Origin: Alisma plantago-aquatica | Taxonomy: Eukaryota > Streptophyta > Magnoliopsida > Alismatales > Alismataceae | Direction of reading: 5' to 3' | Assembly (NCBI GenBank): GCA_963693085.1 | Contig: OY856411.1 | Location: forward strand, 67,591,501-67,655,500 | DNA: 64,000 bases | Part shown: positions 22,691 to 34,400 of the stretch, piece after piece | How the letters are laid out: each line of letters begins with the position of its first letter | How positions within the stretch are numbered: the first letter of the stretch is position 1 | Program-made: the position numbers and the translations under genes | The notes under the pieces: model-generated | Database searches by the model: none | What the model saw: the letters and a program-made list of their open reading frames with translations, nothing else | Told to the model about the DNA's origin: nothing

Positions 22691-24178
22691 GGAGAACTAA
22701 TATCCTTCATATTAATATGTGGCCTATAATTTGTCCACAATGTTGGAAGAGAAATCATTTCTCTTAAAATTTTCTTGACGAAAAATGATGTTGGGTTTTC
22801 ATAAAACAATTGCAAGTACATAGAAATTATAAACTCGATAGAGAAACCAATGTATTAATTTTATATAAATATTCCTTCATACATACTATATGTTAAGATG
22901 GATCTAATTGATGTCCAATATTCATCACTATATTTAAATGATTAGTTCTTAAATTATGTTATGCACTAAGAAGAATGTATATCAATTCCAAAAGAGACAC
23001 ATTTTCATGTTCCATCATATACAACTCTTCATTCCCATAAATAAAAAATCTTCATTATGTATCATTTTTTGGTAAATGATATTAGTTTTCCGAGAGTGCA
23101 ACCCATATACCATGTAAACCTAAATTCATCATAAGGACCATTGGTTTACTTATCATTGTTTTACTAGAAATCAACAAACACTATTCTAATACTACAAATG
23201 TAGTACCTTTTTGTTCCAAAGTATTCAAGGTTCAAGTTCAGAATATAGGAATGAGAAAGCACATTCCAATTCATTATTCCAAAGTGTTCAAGATTCAAGT
23301 ATTCATTATTCATATATGGATCATTGTTTTGTAAAGACCATTGGATTACACAAATCTATTTTCTTAATCATCTTATGTTTTCCTATTAGAATGAGATCAA
23401 AGGATTATGGTTTCAAGATGTACAATATGGTTGGATTGAAATAAGACCAAGAATATCATTGTAAAACAAATAATATAAATATTTTGTGAAGGAATATTAT
23501 TTCTCAACAAATTGCAATATGTTTATTGACTACAAAATAGAAGTGAAAGGAAAAAATTACAAAAGTTAGTTTTAAGACCTCTAGACTATTATTTTGTGTA
23601 TTGAAGTAAGCCTAATGATATTCTTACACATCAACCTATGTGAACGAGTGAATAAATAAAATAATTAATTTTGAGAGTGTTTTTTATTGGACATAAAAAT
23701 TAGAACTTTTGATTTACATTTATCACAACAATCCACCAACCCGTTAACTTGTTCTAGGTGTATACATGACAAAAGAACATCATATGAATAGACACAAGAA
23801 AAAATACATAAAGTGTCAACTAAAATTGTATAGTACTCCACCTAAGGAAAGTGACAATATCCCTTACTTTAATACTAAGAAAATCTTTTGGGTATCGGGC
23901 ATAGGATTCCCACTTGCACTTTTTCAAATGTATCCTTCCAATTCAACACCCTTTCATGGCTTACTGATTATATTTATTTGTTTAAGGTGATTGATAAGTT
24001 GAATGATTGTTATACTATTTTTTTGAACTTTAAAGAAAACAAGCTTCAATATGCCAATTTATGCACATAGTCTACTTCTACATGGTTTGTAAATCACGAT
24101 TGCACACATATGCTCACATCTACATTGTATGTAATTTTTGTATAAATTAGAAATGGTAAAATTAAATCTTTACCAAGT
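22691..24178. other. AT-rich spacer
   Basis: No gene recognised. Around 23205-23320 a phrase 'TTCCAAAGTnTTCAAGnTTCAAGT' occurs twice about 70 bp apart, a small degenerate duplication. The stretch ends at the target duplication ATATG (24179-24183). Confidence 0.55.
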
Positions 24179-24183
24179 ATATG

Positions 24184-25595
24184 TGATGTATGCACAAATT
24201 GTCATTATTTTGATATCTAATTTGGTTATTTTCTGTGTCATTTGTGCTTAATTGAATATCTTTTTAATACATATTTTACCAAATTAGTAAAAATCACTTG
24301 TGCATCATTTCTTATATTTTTACATGTATTTTATATGCATTTTACATGTTTTAATTATTATAATAATTATTTGATTTTATTCATTGATTATTTTATTGCA
24401 GATAATTATTATTTACTGGAGCAAAGTCGATACCATCGACTTGCAACTCGATGGTATCGACATGGCATCAGAGTACAAATATTTTTTGCTCGAGATTGAA
24501 AAGGAAAATGATGTTTTACTGTGAAGAAGTCGATACTATCGACTTCCAAGTCGATACCATCGACTCAGACGCTGCGGACCAAATTTTAATGTGTTAAATC
24601 TAACACATATTGTATTAAAAATTACATTTTAGGTTTCCTCTTGACCTAAACATGTACGGCGGCTATAAAAGGCACCATTAGAACTGCAATTGGGAGATCT
24701 ATCACGGGGGGACGATACGGCAGCCGAACGGAGGGAGAAAAGTAGAGGAACCCTACACGGAAGACCTCGGAGGCGTTTTGGCGGCGGAAACGACGGCAAA
24801 TTCTCTCCATCTTCTCCAGATCCACTCTTTAACCCTTTCTCCAATTTACTGTATCTCGAAATTCATGTTTTACATCTTTTTGACTTAATGTGATACCATG
24901 TCGTCTATTTTCGGCTAAAAGTCGTAATTCTTTAGGACCGGGAGTAGCCCGGGTACTCCTTGTATGATACTTTTTGCATAGTTTATCATAATTTGTCTCT
25001 CAAATCCGTGGTATGATGTCGTTTTCTCCATTATATCATTATGATTGATCACCCTAATGATAATCTAATACCTTTAATTACTTTGAAAGAAGAATTAATG
25101 GTTGAAAAGAGACGATAATCACATTAACTAATAAATCCTTTGAACAAGGTGATGTACAGTTAATGGTGGAAACCCAGAGTATGATCTTCATGCACCTAGT
25201 TTAGGGTATAGGTTACTACTACCGTGGAACCGACCTAGATTTAGGTAGTGAATTGTATCACGACAGTGAACAATTCTGACTACAGGCCACTACCCAGAAT
25301 GAGAGACATATTTGATTAACTATATAAAAATAAATACAATGAGAACCCGCGGTGAAACCACAATCCTAAAGATTCCCATCTAAATTGATTAAACTCAACA
25401 TTTAATCGATTGTTTTGTTTTCTTTTATTTTTATTTTCTTTTTTAATCAACTCTTGTTTTCGGCTTAGCTGATCAATCCTAATTAGTAATAGTCTTTAAC
25501 CTCACAACTCCCCGTGTTCGATAACTTGAGACTCATAATCCCATATTACTTCGACACGTACACTTGCGTATTACACGCACGTTATACGCGTGTCA
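24184..25595 (+). repeat. 5' LTR of the non-autonomous element
   Basis: TGATGTATGC...GCGTGTCA. A TATA-type promoter (GGCTATAAAAGGC, 24661-24673) marks the U3/R region. Two pairs of a 15-bp dyad (GTCGATACCATCGAC type) lie upstream at 24426/24447 and 24529/24550. Each pair is 21 bp start to start. Confidence 0.93.
24426..24564. promoter_or_regulatory. Paired GTCGAT-N3-ATCGAC dyads in U3
   Basis: Dyads start at 24426 and 24447 (the second as its reverse complement, one base changed at its edge), and at 24529 and 24550. The 21-bp start-to-start distance in both pairs resembles the 22-bp pairs of the Athila LTR, although the motif is unrelated. They lie about 100-240 bp upstream of the TATA box. 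Confidence 0.8.
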
Positions 25596-25601
25596 AGTTT
25601 T

Positions 25602-25620
25602 TGGCGCCGTTGCCGGGGAG
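25602..25620 (+). other. Primer-binding site (tRNA-Asp type)
   Basis: TGGCGCCGTTGCCGGGGAG lies six bases after the 5' LTR end, with the same AGTTTT-type spacing as in the Athila element. It places this element in the Athila/Tat side of Ty3/gypsy. Confidence 0.88.
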
Positions 25621-25818
25621 TTGGCTTGGTTAACACTATAAAAAGTTAGGATCGGACACTCTAGGCCATTGTATTTATTTTTTTATTTTTTATTTTTATT
25701 CTTCCCATTTTTCATTACATAAAACTTTACTTTTAGTTTAGTCATTGTACATATTCATCTAAATATTTCTTTGTTGTTAGTCTTCTTTCATTTTAAAAAA
25801 AAGTTATAAAAAAAACAC

Positions 25819-26811
25819 ATGGCCCCTATTTGTTTTGAGTGTGGAAATTCACATGTAGGTTATAGATGTTTGAGTCCACCTTCATTACATCATGAGAAAA
25901 TCTCAAAGGAAACTCATCGTGAGCATATTAGGATTTTGGTTCAATATGTTTTAAATCGCAAAGGTCCTATTTCTAATAGAGGTTGGGGTAGAATAGAGAA
26001 GATGGAAGAAGTTGAGGTTGAGGATAAGGAATTTGAGAGTGAGGAGAACTTACTTGAAGAAGTTTTAGAATCACCTCTACCATGTCATTCCATTGATCCC
26101 ACACCCACACCCTCAAATCCTAGGATTGATTTAGAATATGATTGGGGATCTGATGAGGAAGATGAGATGAATGATGTAAATAAGGTGGATGACAATTTTG
26201 ATACATGTGTTTGGGATATGAGTGAAGGAGAGGAGGATCCAGAAGGTGCTTTATTTGATAGTGATCTTAGAGAGGATGAAGAGAGTGAGGAAGAGGATAC
26301 TAAGAGTGAAAAGGTGGAGGAGTTTCCCATTAACCATCATATAATTCCTTCACCACAAGACCCATCTCTTCATTTCCTTATTGAGGATCCTATATGGGAT
26401 ATATATCCAGATGATAATTTTGAAAGTTTTTGTGAGGATATTAATGAATGTGGGGGAATTGAATTATTAGAAGAGGAGGAGGCACAGAATTTCACCTTTG
26501 ATATAACCCCTCCATTATGTGTAGATAGGAGTGATCCATTGGGGATGGTCATAGAAATTAAGGATCAATCATCACTATACCTTTCACCTCATGGCTATCT
26601 ATTTCTGCATGTGCTCCCACATCAAGACTTGATTGTAAGTCATGTTCATGTTCATTGCAGTGATAATTTATTATTGAAATGGAAAGTCAACCATACATGC
26701 TGGTCTTCTGACTATTATTTGTTTTTTATCATTGTTGCAAGGAACCAAAAGTTTAGAAGGAAGAGGCGGAGAGAGCTTCACCCTCCTCCACGACCACCTG
26801 ATTATTGTTGA
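25819..26811 (+). CDS. Acidic protein of the non-autonomous LTR element, unknown function
   Basis: An intact 330-codon frame at the position where gag would start, 200 bp after the primer site. The N-terminus 'CFECGNSHVGYRC' (residues 5-17) looks like a zinc knuckle but is CX2CX3HX4C, one residue short of the nucleocapsid CX2CX4HX4C. Residues about 60-230 are strongly acidic with Asp/Glu runs ('DWGSDEEDEMND', 'DEESEEEDTKSEKVEE'). A hydrophobic/His-rich part follows ('HVLPHQDLIVSHVHVHCSDN', 'DYYLFFIIVARN'), and the tail is basic then Pro-rich ('RRKRRRELHPPPRPPDYC'). I do not recognise the family. No capsid core, protease or RT motif is present. The absence of stops in a parasite element hints that the protein was recently under selection. 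It could assist packaging or expression in trans, which is inference. Confidence 0.75.
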   Translation: MAPICFECGNSHVGYRCLSPPSLHHEKISKETHREHIRILVQYVLNRKGPISNRGWGRIEKMEEVEVEDKEFESEENLLEEVLESPLPCHSIDPTPTPSNPRIDLEYDWGSDEEDEMNDVNKVDDNFDTCVWDMSEGEEDPEGALFDSDLREDEESEEEDTKSEKVEEFPINHHIIPSPQDPSLHFLIEDPIWDIYPDDNFESFCEDINECGGIELLEEEEAQNFTFDITPPLCVDRSDPLGMVIEIKDQSSLYLSPHGYLFLHVLPHQDLIVSHVHVHCSDNLLLKWKVNHTCWSSDYYLFFIIVARNQKFRRKRRRELHPPPRPPDYC

Positions 26812-28754
26812 TTGACATGTGTCTATCCTAGGACGTTAAACAAGGGAGCTTGTGGGAGGCAACCCACCAATTAGGTTTATTTTTTTAAACTTTTAATTCT
26901 AATTTTACATTCCTATTCGTAGATTATGATATCTAATTTTGATGTAAGTATAAAGGTGCCTTGATATGTGCATTCAGTGTGTAGGGATGCATTGATTCGG
27001 TACCACCGACTTCACTATCGGTAGTACCGAGTTCTCATCAGTGACATCTTACAAGATGAGCAAGCATAGACACTTCACTGAGCTCGAGTGCTTATTGAGG
27101 GCATGTCTTCATGTGGATCCCACCCACCCGTCTTTTGCCCAGATCTGAGCTCACATATCGGTACAATCGTTCCATTTATCTTCCTTTAATTTTGACATTG
27201 CGGACAATGTCATATTCAAGCTTAGGGGGAGGAATGGAACGGTGCTTCTATCTTTACCTCTTGCATCTTTTCTTTTTATCATACATCTACATGTTTTTGT
27301 TTCAGAAAAATTAGATTTTTCATTTTGTTTTTAGGGTCCACTTCTATCGAGCGTAATTGTGGACAAAATATAAAATTTTGGTTAGGATTAGCCATTTGTT
27401 GATGATGTGGTATCAATTCTGAAAATTCTAAATAAAAATTTGAATGTGCTTTTATGCTTTGCGCTTTAAGCTAAATTTGCTATGTTTAAGAGTACATAAC
27501 TGGAGGAATTGTTTGGATTAGTCAGCTTGAAGACATACTGATTGAATGAAAAACCTAACTTAACCCTATGGCTTGTGTTATGACGATGATGTTTGAGTCC
27601 AAACCAACCAAACAGTAACGTGATCTTTAATGTGAATTCTAGAAATAAACTCTAAGATTATCCTGTTACACAAGTTGATAGAAGAGGGACATATCATGGT
27701 TGGGAAAGACATTGTCTCTTATTCATGTGATCTCATCCACCTTCCATTCATCTTCATATACCACCATAAGATGATCAAGTTTAATCCAAGTTATTTTCCT
27801 CTTGTATGCATTACATTGCATGATAGGAAATCATACAATCTCTTTTGAGCATTTGTAGTTTGCATAACAAAATTTCATATAGTTGCATTTGCATTGCATA
27901 TTTTATAAGGTGTTACATATTTGCTATCTTCTACCATCTTCTGTCATAAAAGAGTGTAAAAAAAAAGTTGTATCTCCTTACTCCTTCTCCAAATAAAAAA
28001 AAGAAAAAAAAAGCCCAAGCATGAACTATTCATCTTGCTAAAAATAGGGTTAGAAAAAAAAGTTATTGAAAAAGAAAAAAAAGGAGAAAAGGAGGAAAAG
28101 GATTTTAATTTCAATGCCATATTCTCTCTAAGCAACAAAGGAGGGGATTGTGGATCTTTTTATAAACACCTTTCCACTTATACTCATCATTGGGATGAGA
28201 CATCTATTGCATGCATCATTCCACCAAAATAAAAAAATAAGTCATTAGAAGTCATACATTCACATTTTATCCATCATATAGGTGCATCATATTTTTACTT
28301 TTTGCATAAATAATTTGGATGATTCTTGTGAATCCTATTTTCATAGCCACCCATTTTTTTCCAACCATTGCTCTGTATGGTAGGCCACCATCACAATTAA
28401 TCCCCTCATCCATGTTTATTTGGGGATCTGCTTCCAAGTAGTTTATTTAGGTAGATCAGAGCAATGTAGATAGGGAGATCACATGGTACATCAAGCATGT
28501 GTCCTACTGGCCATGATATTAACTGCTTCTTATTGATAGTGTTTTCATTGATCTTATTGTGGACATCTATTATGAACATTATTGATCGCTTTAGAGTAGT
28601 TACTTGTTCAGTGGTTGGCAAGGATCGGTTTGGGACCGACTGGTGGATGGCGGTTAGGAAAATAATTCATATGTACTTGTCTTCTTGCTGACTTTTTAAA
28701 ACAAATCCAAGAGTAGTGTTGCTCGAGGACGAGCAATATTTAAGCTTAGGGGTG
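26812..28754 (+). other. 3' non-coding region with internal and terminal polypurine tracts
   Basis: The internal box ATTCAAGCTTAGGGGGAGG lies at about 27214-27232, and the terminal tract ATTTAAGCTTAGGGGTG abuts the 3' LTR at 28755. The terminal tract is preceded by GGACGAGCAAT. About 25 bp after the ORF stop lies 'GGGAGCTTGTGGGAGGCAACCC', comparable with 'CCTTGTGGGAGTTGACCCC' after Athila integrase. Otherwise non-coding, with A-rich runs near 27960-28100. Confidence 0.7.
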
Positions 28755-29747
28755 TGATGTATGCACAAATTGTCATTATTTTGATATCTAATTTGGTTAT
28801 TTTCTGTGTCATTTGTGCTTAATTGAATATCTTTTTAATACATATTTTACCAAATTAGTAAAAATCACTTGTGCATCATTTCTTATATTTTTACATGTAT
28901 TTTATATGCATTTTACATGTTTTAATTATTATAATAATTATTTGATTTTATTCATTGATTATTTTATTGCAGATAATTATTATTTACTGGAGCAAAGTCG
29001 ATACCATCGACTTGCAACTCGATGGTATCGACATGGCATCAGAGTACAAATATTTTTTGCTCGAGATTGAAAAGGAAAATGATGTTTTACTGTGAAGAAG
29101 TCGATACTATCGACTTCCAAATTAACTGCTTCTTATTATTTTGATATCTAATTATAAGCAACTAATAAATGTTTAGGTCAAGAGGAAACCTAAAATGGTG
29201 CCTTTTATAGCCGTATCGTCCCCCCGTGATAGATCTCCCAATTGCAGTTCTAATGGTGCCTTTTATAGCCACCGTACATGTTTAGGTCAAGAGGAAACCT
29301 AAAATGTAATTTTTAATACAATATGTGTTAGATTTAACACATTAAAATTTGGTCTGCAACGTCTGAGTCGATGGTATCGACTTGGAAGTCGATAGTATCG
29401 ACTTCTTCACAGTAAAACATCATTTTCCTTTTCAATCTCGAGCAAAAAATATTTGTACTCTGATTCCATGTCGATACCATCGAGTTGCAAGTCGATGGTA
29501 TCGACTTTGCTCCAGTAAATAATAATTATCTGCAATAAAATAATCAATGAATAAAATCAAATAATTATTATAATAATTAAAACATGTAAAATGCATATAA
29601 AATACATGTAAAAATATAAGAAATGATGCACAAGTGATTTTTACTAATTTGGTAAAATATGTATTAAAAAGATATTCAATTAAGCACAAATGACACAGAA
29701 AATAACCAAATTAGATATCAAAATAATGACAATTTGTGCATACATCA
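28755..29747. repeat. Rearranged 3' LTR: direct head, mosaic, inverted head
   Basis: 28755-29120 equals the first 366 bp of the 5' LTR. 29121-29209 is a patchwork of short pieces. 29210-29747 is the reverse complement of 24184-24721, without indels and with only a few substitutions in what I compared. The arms could form a large hairpin. R and U5 in direct orientation are missing from this side. Confidence 0.93.
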
Positions 29748-29752
29748 ATATG

Positions 29753-30090
29753 TTTTGATAGAAAGAGGAATAAATTTTACATCGTTTTATGATTATAAGA
29801 ATTATTATAGTTGAAGTGCATTTGGCTACCATGTGTCTACTAAATATAATTTTTTTAATAATTTGGAAATTTTCATAGAAAAGTTAGTTCAAAGTGGCCA
29901 ATCATCTAGTCAAACATTTATATGACCATATTATGAAGAAAGTTGTTGCTTATAATTGTATATGATGTAATAATAAAAGGGATTTGGAAAAATTAAGATA
30001 AATATATAATACAAAAGGAAGAAAAATATGTTATTCAAAACCCCTAGATCACTAATTGTTACCCATTTGAAGATAAATTAGGGAAAAATA
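29753..30090. other. AT-rich spacer
   Basis: No gene or repeat terminus seen. Confidence 0.6.
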
Positions 30091-30805
30091 TGTAGCCCCG
30101 GATTTTTCAACATCTTAACCACATGTTTTACCTCCAAATTGAAATCCTCACCTCAGTGAAAATCCCATTTCAATTTTTATGCCAAAATTCAACTATCTAA
30201 CATGTCGATTAAATACTTCAAAAGGCATAAACTTAAGGATCTTAATAATGAGTATCATCATCAACATCAATATTGTACCAAAACACTTGGAACTCTTAAA
30301 ATAACTAAAAACATGAATTCACTTATGTATTAGGTATCTCAAGAATCCAAAATTGTTTCCAAACAACTAATAGGAGGTTTTGAAAAACATCTAGGGTGAA
30401 CCACCCACCACAAATGAGCTTTGAAACTCATGATTTGTATCCTCATTTCACCCATTAATACAGGTTCCAACATAAGAGAGTTGTATGGTGAGAAGATGTG
30501 TTGGTGAATGTATTGTCTAAAATATCATGTTGTAGTGGTAGTATACACATATGTAAAAGCCAGTCATTCAATGTGTAATACAACTCATACTTATTCATGT
30601 TGTGATTATGTATAGAATGGTGAATTTGTTTTATGGTATTTCTTATTTCATATGCATGTGCTACTGTTGTTTCCTTCTAACTTCTTCTGATAATTTTCTT
30701 GTTGACCTAGTGTGTGATATTTAAATTGGTATCCCCATTGAGATCAAGATTTAAATTTTGACGCCAGACATGTGCTAAAGGTGTTGAAAATTTGAGGATG
30801 TCACA
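30091..30805 (-). repeat. Probable solo LTR (715 bp), minus orientation
   Basis: Read on the minus strand it starts TGTGACATCCTCAAATTTTC and ends ATCCGGGGCTACA, a common plant LTR layout. Flanks are AAATA (30086-30090) and AAAGA (30806-30810), a target duplication with one mismatch. No coding sequence. The diverged duplication makes this an older insertion, or the boundaries are slightly off. Confidence 0.5.
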
Positions 30806-30810
30806 AAAGA

Positions 30811-32148
30811 GGTAACAGTCTACAATCTGAGTACCAAATGAGTGCTAGAAATGGAGAAACTTTTATATACGAACATACAATAGTCTTTAATGTGAGTACC
30901 AATTGAGTTCTCAACATATGTTAGTCTATTAAAGTAATATTAGTATGCAATTATTGTATATTTATGAATATGGGAGTCTGGAAAAAAAGTTAATCTACTT
31001 GCCCAAACTGAATACTCATCAAAGGTGTATTGTTCGTTATAGTTCATGTAGATTATTTAAATTTTGCAAAACAAATAGATTTTAGAAAGTTGAAGTCTTC
31101 AGGATCTATCTTACTAAGTTTGATGTAAAACTCTAAAAAACATCCCCCTTTTTAAGACACTTCCTCTCGCATTTATAAGTAATCTATCCCTACATATAGG
31201 GAAGACTTTCATATATGTAAAAAAAAAATAAAAAATGTTAAAAATTCAAAGCTAAGAATAAAGATGAGTTTTCAACGTGTGATTTTATTTCAAGATGGTG
31301 TATTATTGTCGAATAGAAAAATACATGTCTGAAACCATATTGAGGAAATTATATCTTCCTAATAAAATGATATGAATCTATGTGGATGACAAGGGATAAC
31401 AAGGTCGACAAATTGTAAAGGACCTCAATGAAGGGACCCAATTTGAACCACACAGACATCCATTTCTTATATTGTCACCCTCATGGGCATCCAACTTTGG
31501 CCGAAAGCTTTGAGTGGGATGTAATTCTTTTGGTCTAAATTATAATAGGAATATATATGCATCATCTTATGTATAGTAATTTCTATGTTTTGAGTCAATA
31601 AAGTTTTATGCTAAATTAAATTATTAATATATTACCAACCTTCAGAATGTATATGAAATAATTTTTTAAAATATATTAAATGTGCATGATCCATTATCCA
31701 TAAGAAAGTTTCTAGCCAAAAGAACATATATTTAAACAAGCTCGATAATCATAGACCAATCTTTGTAAGACATTAAATGTTATCAATTGTGTCATGATGA
31801 GATAGGTCATTGTACTCTTTAAACTATCATTCTTGGTTAATCAACGGATGGATTATTTCAGTTATTAATATTAACAATGAGGTGAACAATATCATAGTAT
31901 TGAAAAAATACAAACTATAAATCACCTAACTCTAGTGGAACTAACACTAAAAACTATATCACCTATAAGAAATCATTCATCACAAAAGCATTATTGTTAT
32001 ATATAATGTTACTTAAACTTAAGACCACTTATTCACTTTCTGTATTAAAGATTTACTAATAGGCTCAACTCTTAATGTCATCTTTTTTATCTAAAACCAA
32101 TGACATAAGAATGAACAAAGTTAAAATAAAATAAGTTGATTCTACAAC
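30811..32148. other. AT-rich spacer
   Basis: No gene, terminus or tandem array recognised. It ends at the copia target duplication CATAG (32149-32153). Confidence 0.6.
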
Positions 32149-32153
32149 CATAG

Positions 32154-34400
32154 TGTTGGGTTATAGGAGAGGCAGAGAAGGCAGTAGAAATAAAAATTTT
32201 CTCCTCCCCAAACCCAAAACAAGGAAATGCGTCAACGTCTATACAATAGGAAAGAGAGGTTTGTGGAATCATACCTTATCCCGAGACTTGCTCGGCGACA
32301 ATACCTCCCGCCTTGCGCGGTCTTCACCTCCGGTCTTAGACGATGTCTGTGCAGCTCCTGGTCGCACCGGGACTGACGACTCCTGGTCTCACCGGGACTG
32401 TCGGGATTGACAGCCGTCCTCCGAGCAGCAGAAATCTCCCGCCTCTGAAGTAGTCCACGCGGACCACCTGGAACTCCAATCTCCTTGTCTCACAAGGAAT
32501 TGGAAGGATTCGCACCCTCCTGTCAGTGTACTAGTCGCCAACACACTCTCCTACTACCAGTCACTTTCTACAGTTGTCTTTCCCTTGTTGTGCCTCCCTT
32601 ATCGGGTAGCACTTGCTTGGGCTCTCTCGGTTACCAAAACCAGAGAGAATGACAACTTTACAGAGCAACTGGTTGTACTGAGTTGTTATTTGAGAAGCCC
32701 CCAATACCCCTATATAAATAGGAGGGTCATGGGACATGGTTCTCTATCCCGGGCAATGTGGGATTAAAGTAGGAGTAGAAGGGTTCGAGAATTTCCACAA
32801 AAACAACCAACTACGTGACCTGAACCGATCGTTTCACAAATGAAACAGTTAGTTGGGGACCTGAGATGGTCGGTTGACACCTCAACCGATTGATTGGGAC
32901 CCATGAAACGATCGTTTCACTTCTGAGCCGATCGGTTTGTGGTCCTGATCAGTTCCCGATTGACTTTCCTTATTTTGTTTCGAATCGGTATCAATTCCCA
33001 ATCCTTGTTCCAATCAAATTGGGCAAGTGAAAGAAAAAAAGAAATTTCTCACCAATCTTACTTTCCCAACTTGCTCGGTTGGACCAATTGAACCGATCGT
33101 ATCAACACTTGAACCGATCGTTTCACCCTATCCATGAGCCGATCGACTCACCAACTGAGCCGATCGGTTCACGAAGCTCAGCCGATCAGTTTATCACATG
33201 AGCTGATCGGTTGGGAGTGCAGATTGTGCAAAAACAGTCAATTGCAGTTTCAATCAATCTGATACTCTAATCAATCGATCCAACACCTTGAATACTATGA
33301 TTTTGAGCTATCAATTAACTGAGTGTTTAATTGAACTACTAAACTCCTTTAGTAATCAATCTAAACAATGTTTGTGGACAAAACTCCTTTTCCAGGTTAA
33401 ATCCTATGTGTGTAAGCCTGCAGGTCCTTTTTCACATTGGTAGTGTAAGTCCATAACACTTATGACTTCACAAGCAAAGAGCGGTGCCTAGTCACACATC
33501 ATTCCTACCCAAGTGAAATAGAAAGTTGGAGAACAACTTTCAATCCTACAATTCATGAATGGTGTTACAGTGAACGTATAATTCCTTTGTCACTGATATC
33601 CCGAATGAACTCGAGGCATGGAACAGTCATCCTGTCAACGTTCATTCACTTTCTTGATCTCAGAGTAGATTGGAAGAGATATGTATGACATCAATATCAC
33701 ATACTGATTCACACATGCGTGCACGCCTTTCTCAATCCTACTCATCGAGTGGCCATGGATATCAAACTCCCTTAGGAGGGAGAAATCCCATATCCATCAC
33801 TCACCCCTCAAAAGCCCCATGTGTCAAAGCCACCCAATCATCACCTTTATAACAACCCATGTTTCAGGACTGTGTTTTATGATGTCAAAGCGTACCCAAC
33901 GACATGTGTTGAGTGTAGTGATTTCAGGTCAAAGAATCACATTCACCACCATCACTGTGAGTACTGACTGTGACTACATGTCATGGTTCCATGTGTCAAA
34001 CTCACGGTTGGTCTGTCCGGTATACTTGTTCTCTAAAAATACCTATGTGTTTGGTTTGATATCTCTATATCATGACTAATGAGATTCTGTCATCAACCAA
34101 CACCACAATCTAGTCTTGTGTGTCATTGTTGTCTATCTACCTTCCACAATGACATCCGACTAGGGACATAACAATAATGTACAAACGCTTAGTATTGGTA
34201 TGATCTCATCGTTCATGTCCTCAACCTGAAAGCATACGTCATTGAGTGTTATCATTTTCTAGAGATTCAATCTGTTCTATCAGTATTCCATATGACTGAA
34301 CCAGAAAGAATTGGAAGCTTGCCTTTGATGTTTATCAAATCAATCTTAATGTATCCCATCAATCATCCCATGATTAGCTCTTAAGGCATACATACCAACA
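32154..34400 (-). repeat. Copia 3' LTR (left copy)
   Basis: Contains two clusters of a degenerate palindrome around CCGATCGG. The second cluster has unit starts near 33093, 33114, 33139, 33160, 33182 and 33203 (steps of 21, 25, 21, 22 and 21 bp). This copy is 46 bp longer than the right LTR, most of it inside that cluster. Confidence 0.92.

Larger units (their letters stand above)
24184..29747 (+). mobile_element. Non-autonomous Athila-like LTR element with inverted right end
   Basis: Bounded by a 5-bp target duplication ATATG (24179-24183 and 29748-29752). The left end is a 1412-bp LTR (24184-25595) followed by a tRNA-Asp-type primer site, one 330-codon ORF, an internal purine box, a terminal purine tract and the start of a direct 3' LTR (28755-29120). 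The 3' LTR then breaks off into a mosaic (29121-29209), followed by an inverted copy of LTR positions 24721-24184 (29210-29747). The element thus starts TGATGTATGC and ends GCATACATCA: both outer ends are U3. No gag, protease, RT or integrase is present, so it depended on another element's enzymes. Confidence 0.93.

Noticed and set aside
24426..24461. Rho-independent-style terminator or riboswitch hairpin
   Set aside because: Eukaryotic LTR U3; the hairpin is part of a repeated DNA dyad.
24242..24499. 85-codon frame found three times (also 28813-29070, 29432-29689)
   Set aside because: It lies in the LTR U3 and recurs only because the LTR head is repeated; it has no protein features.
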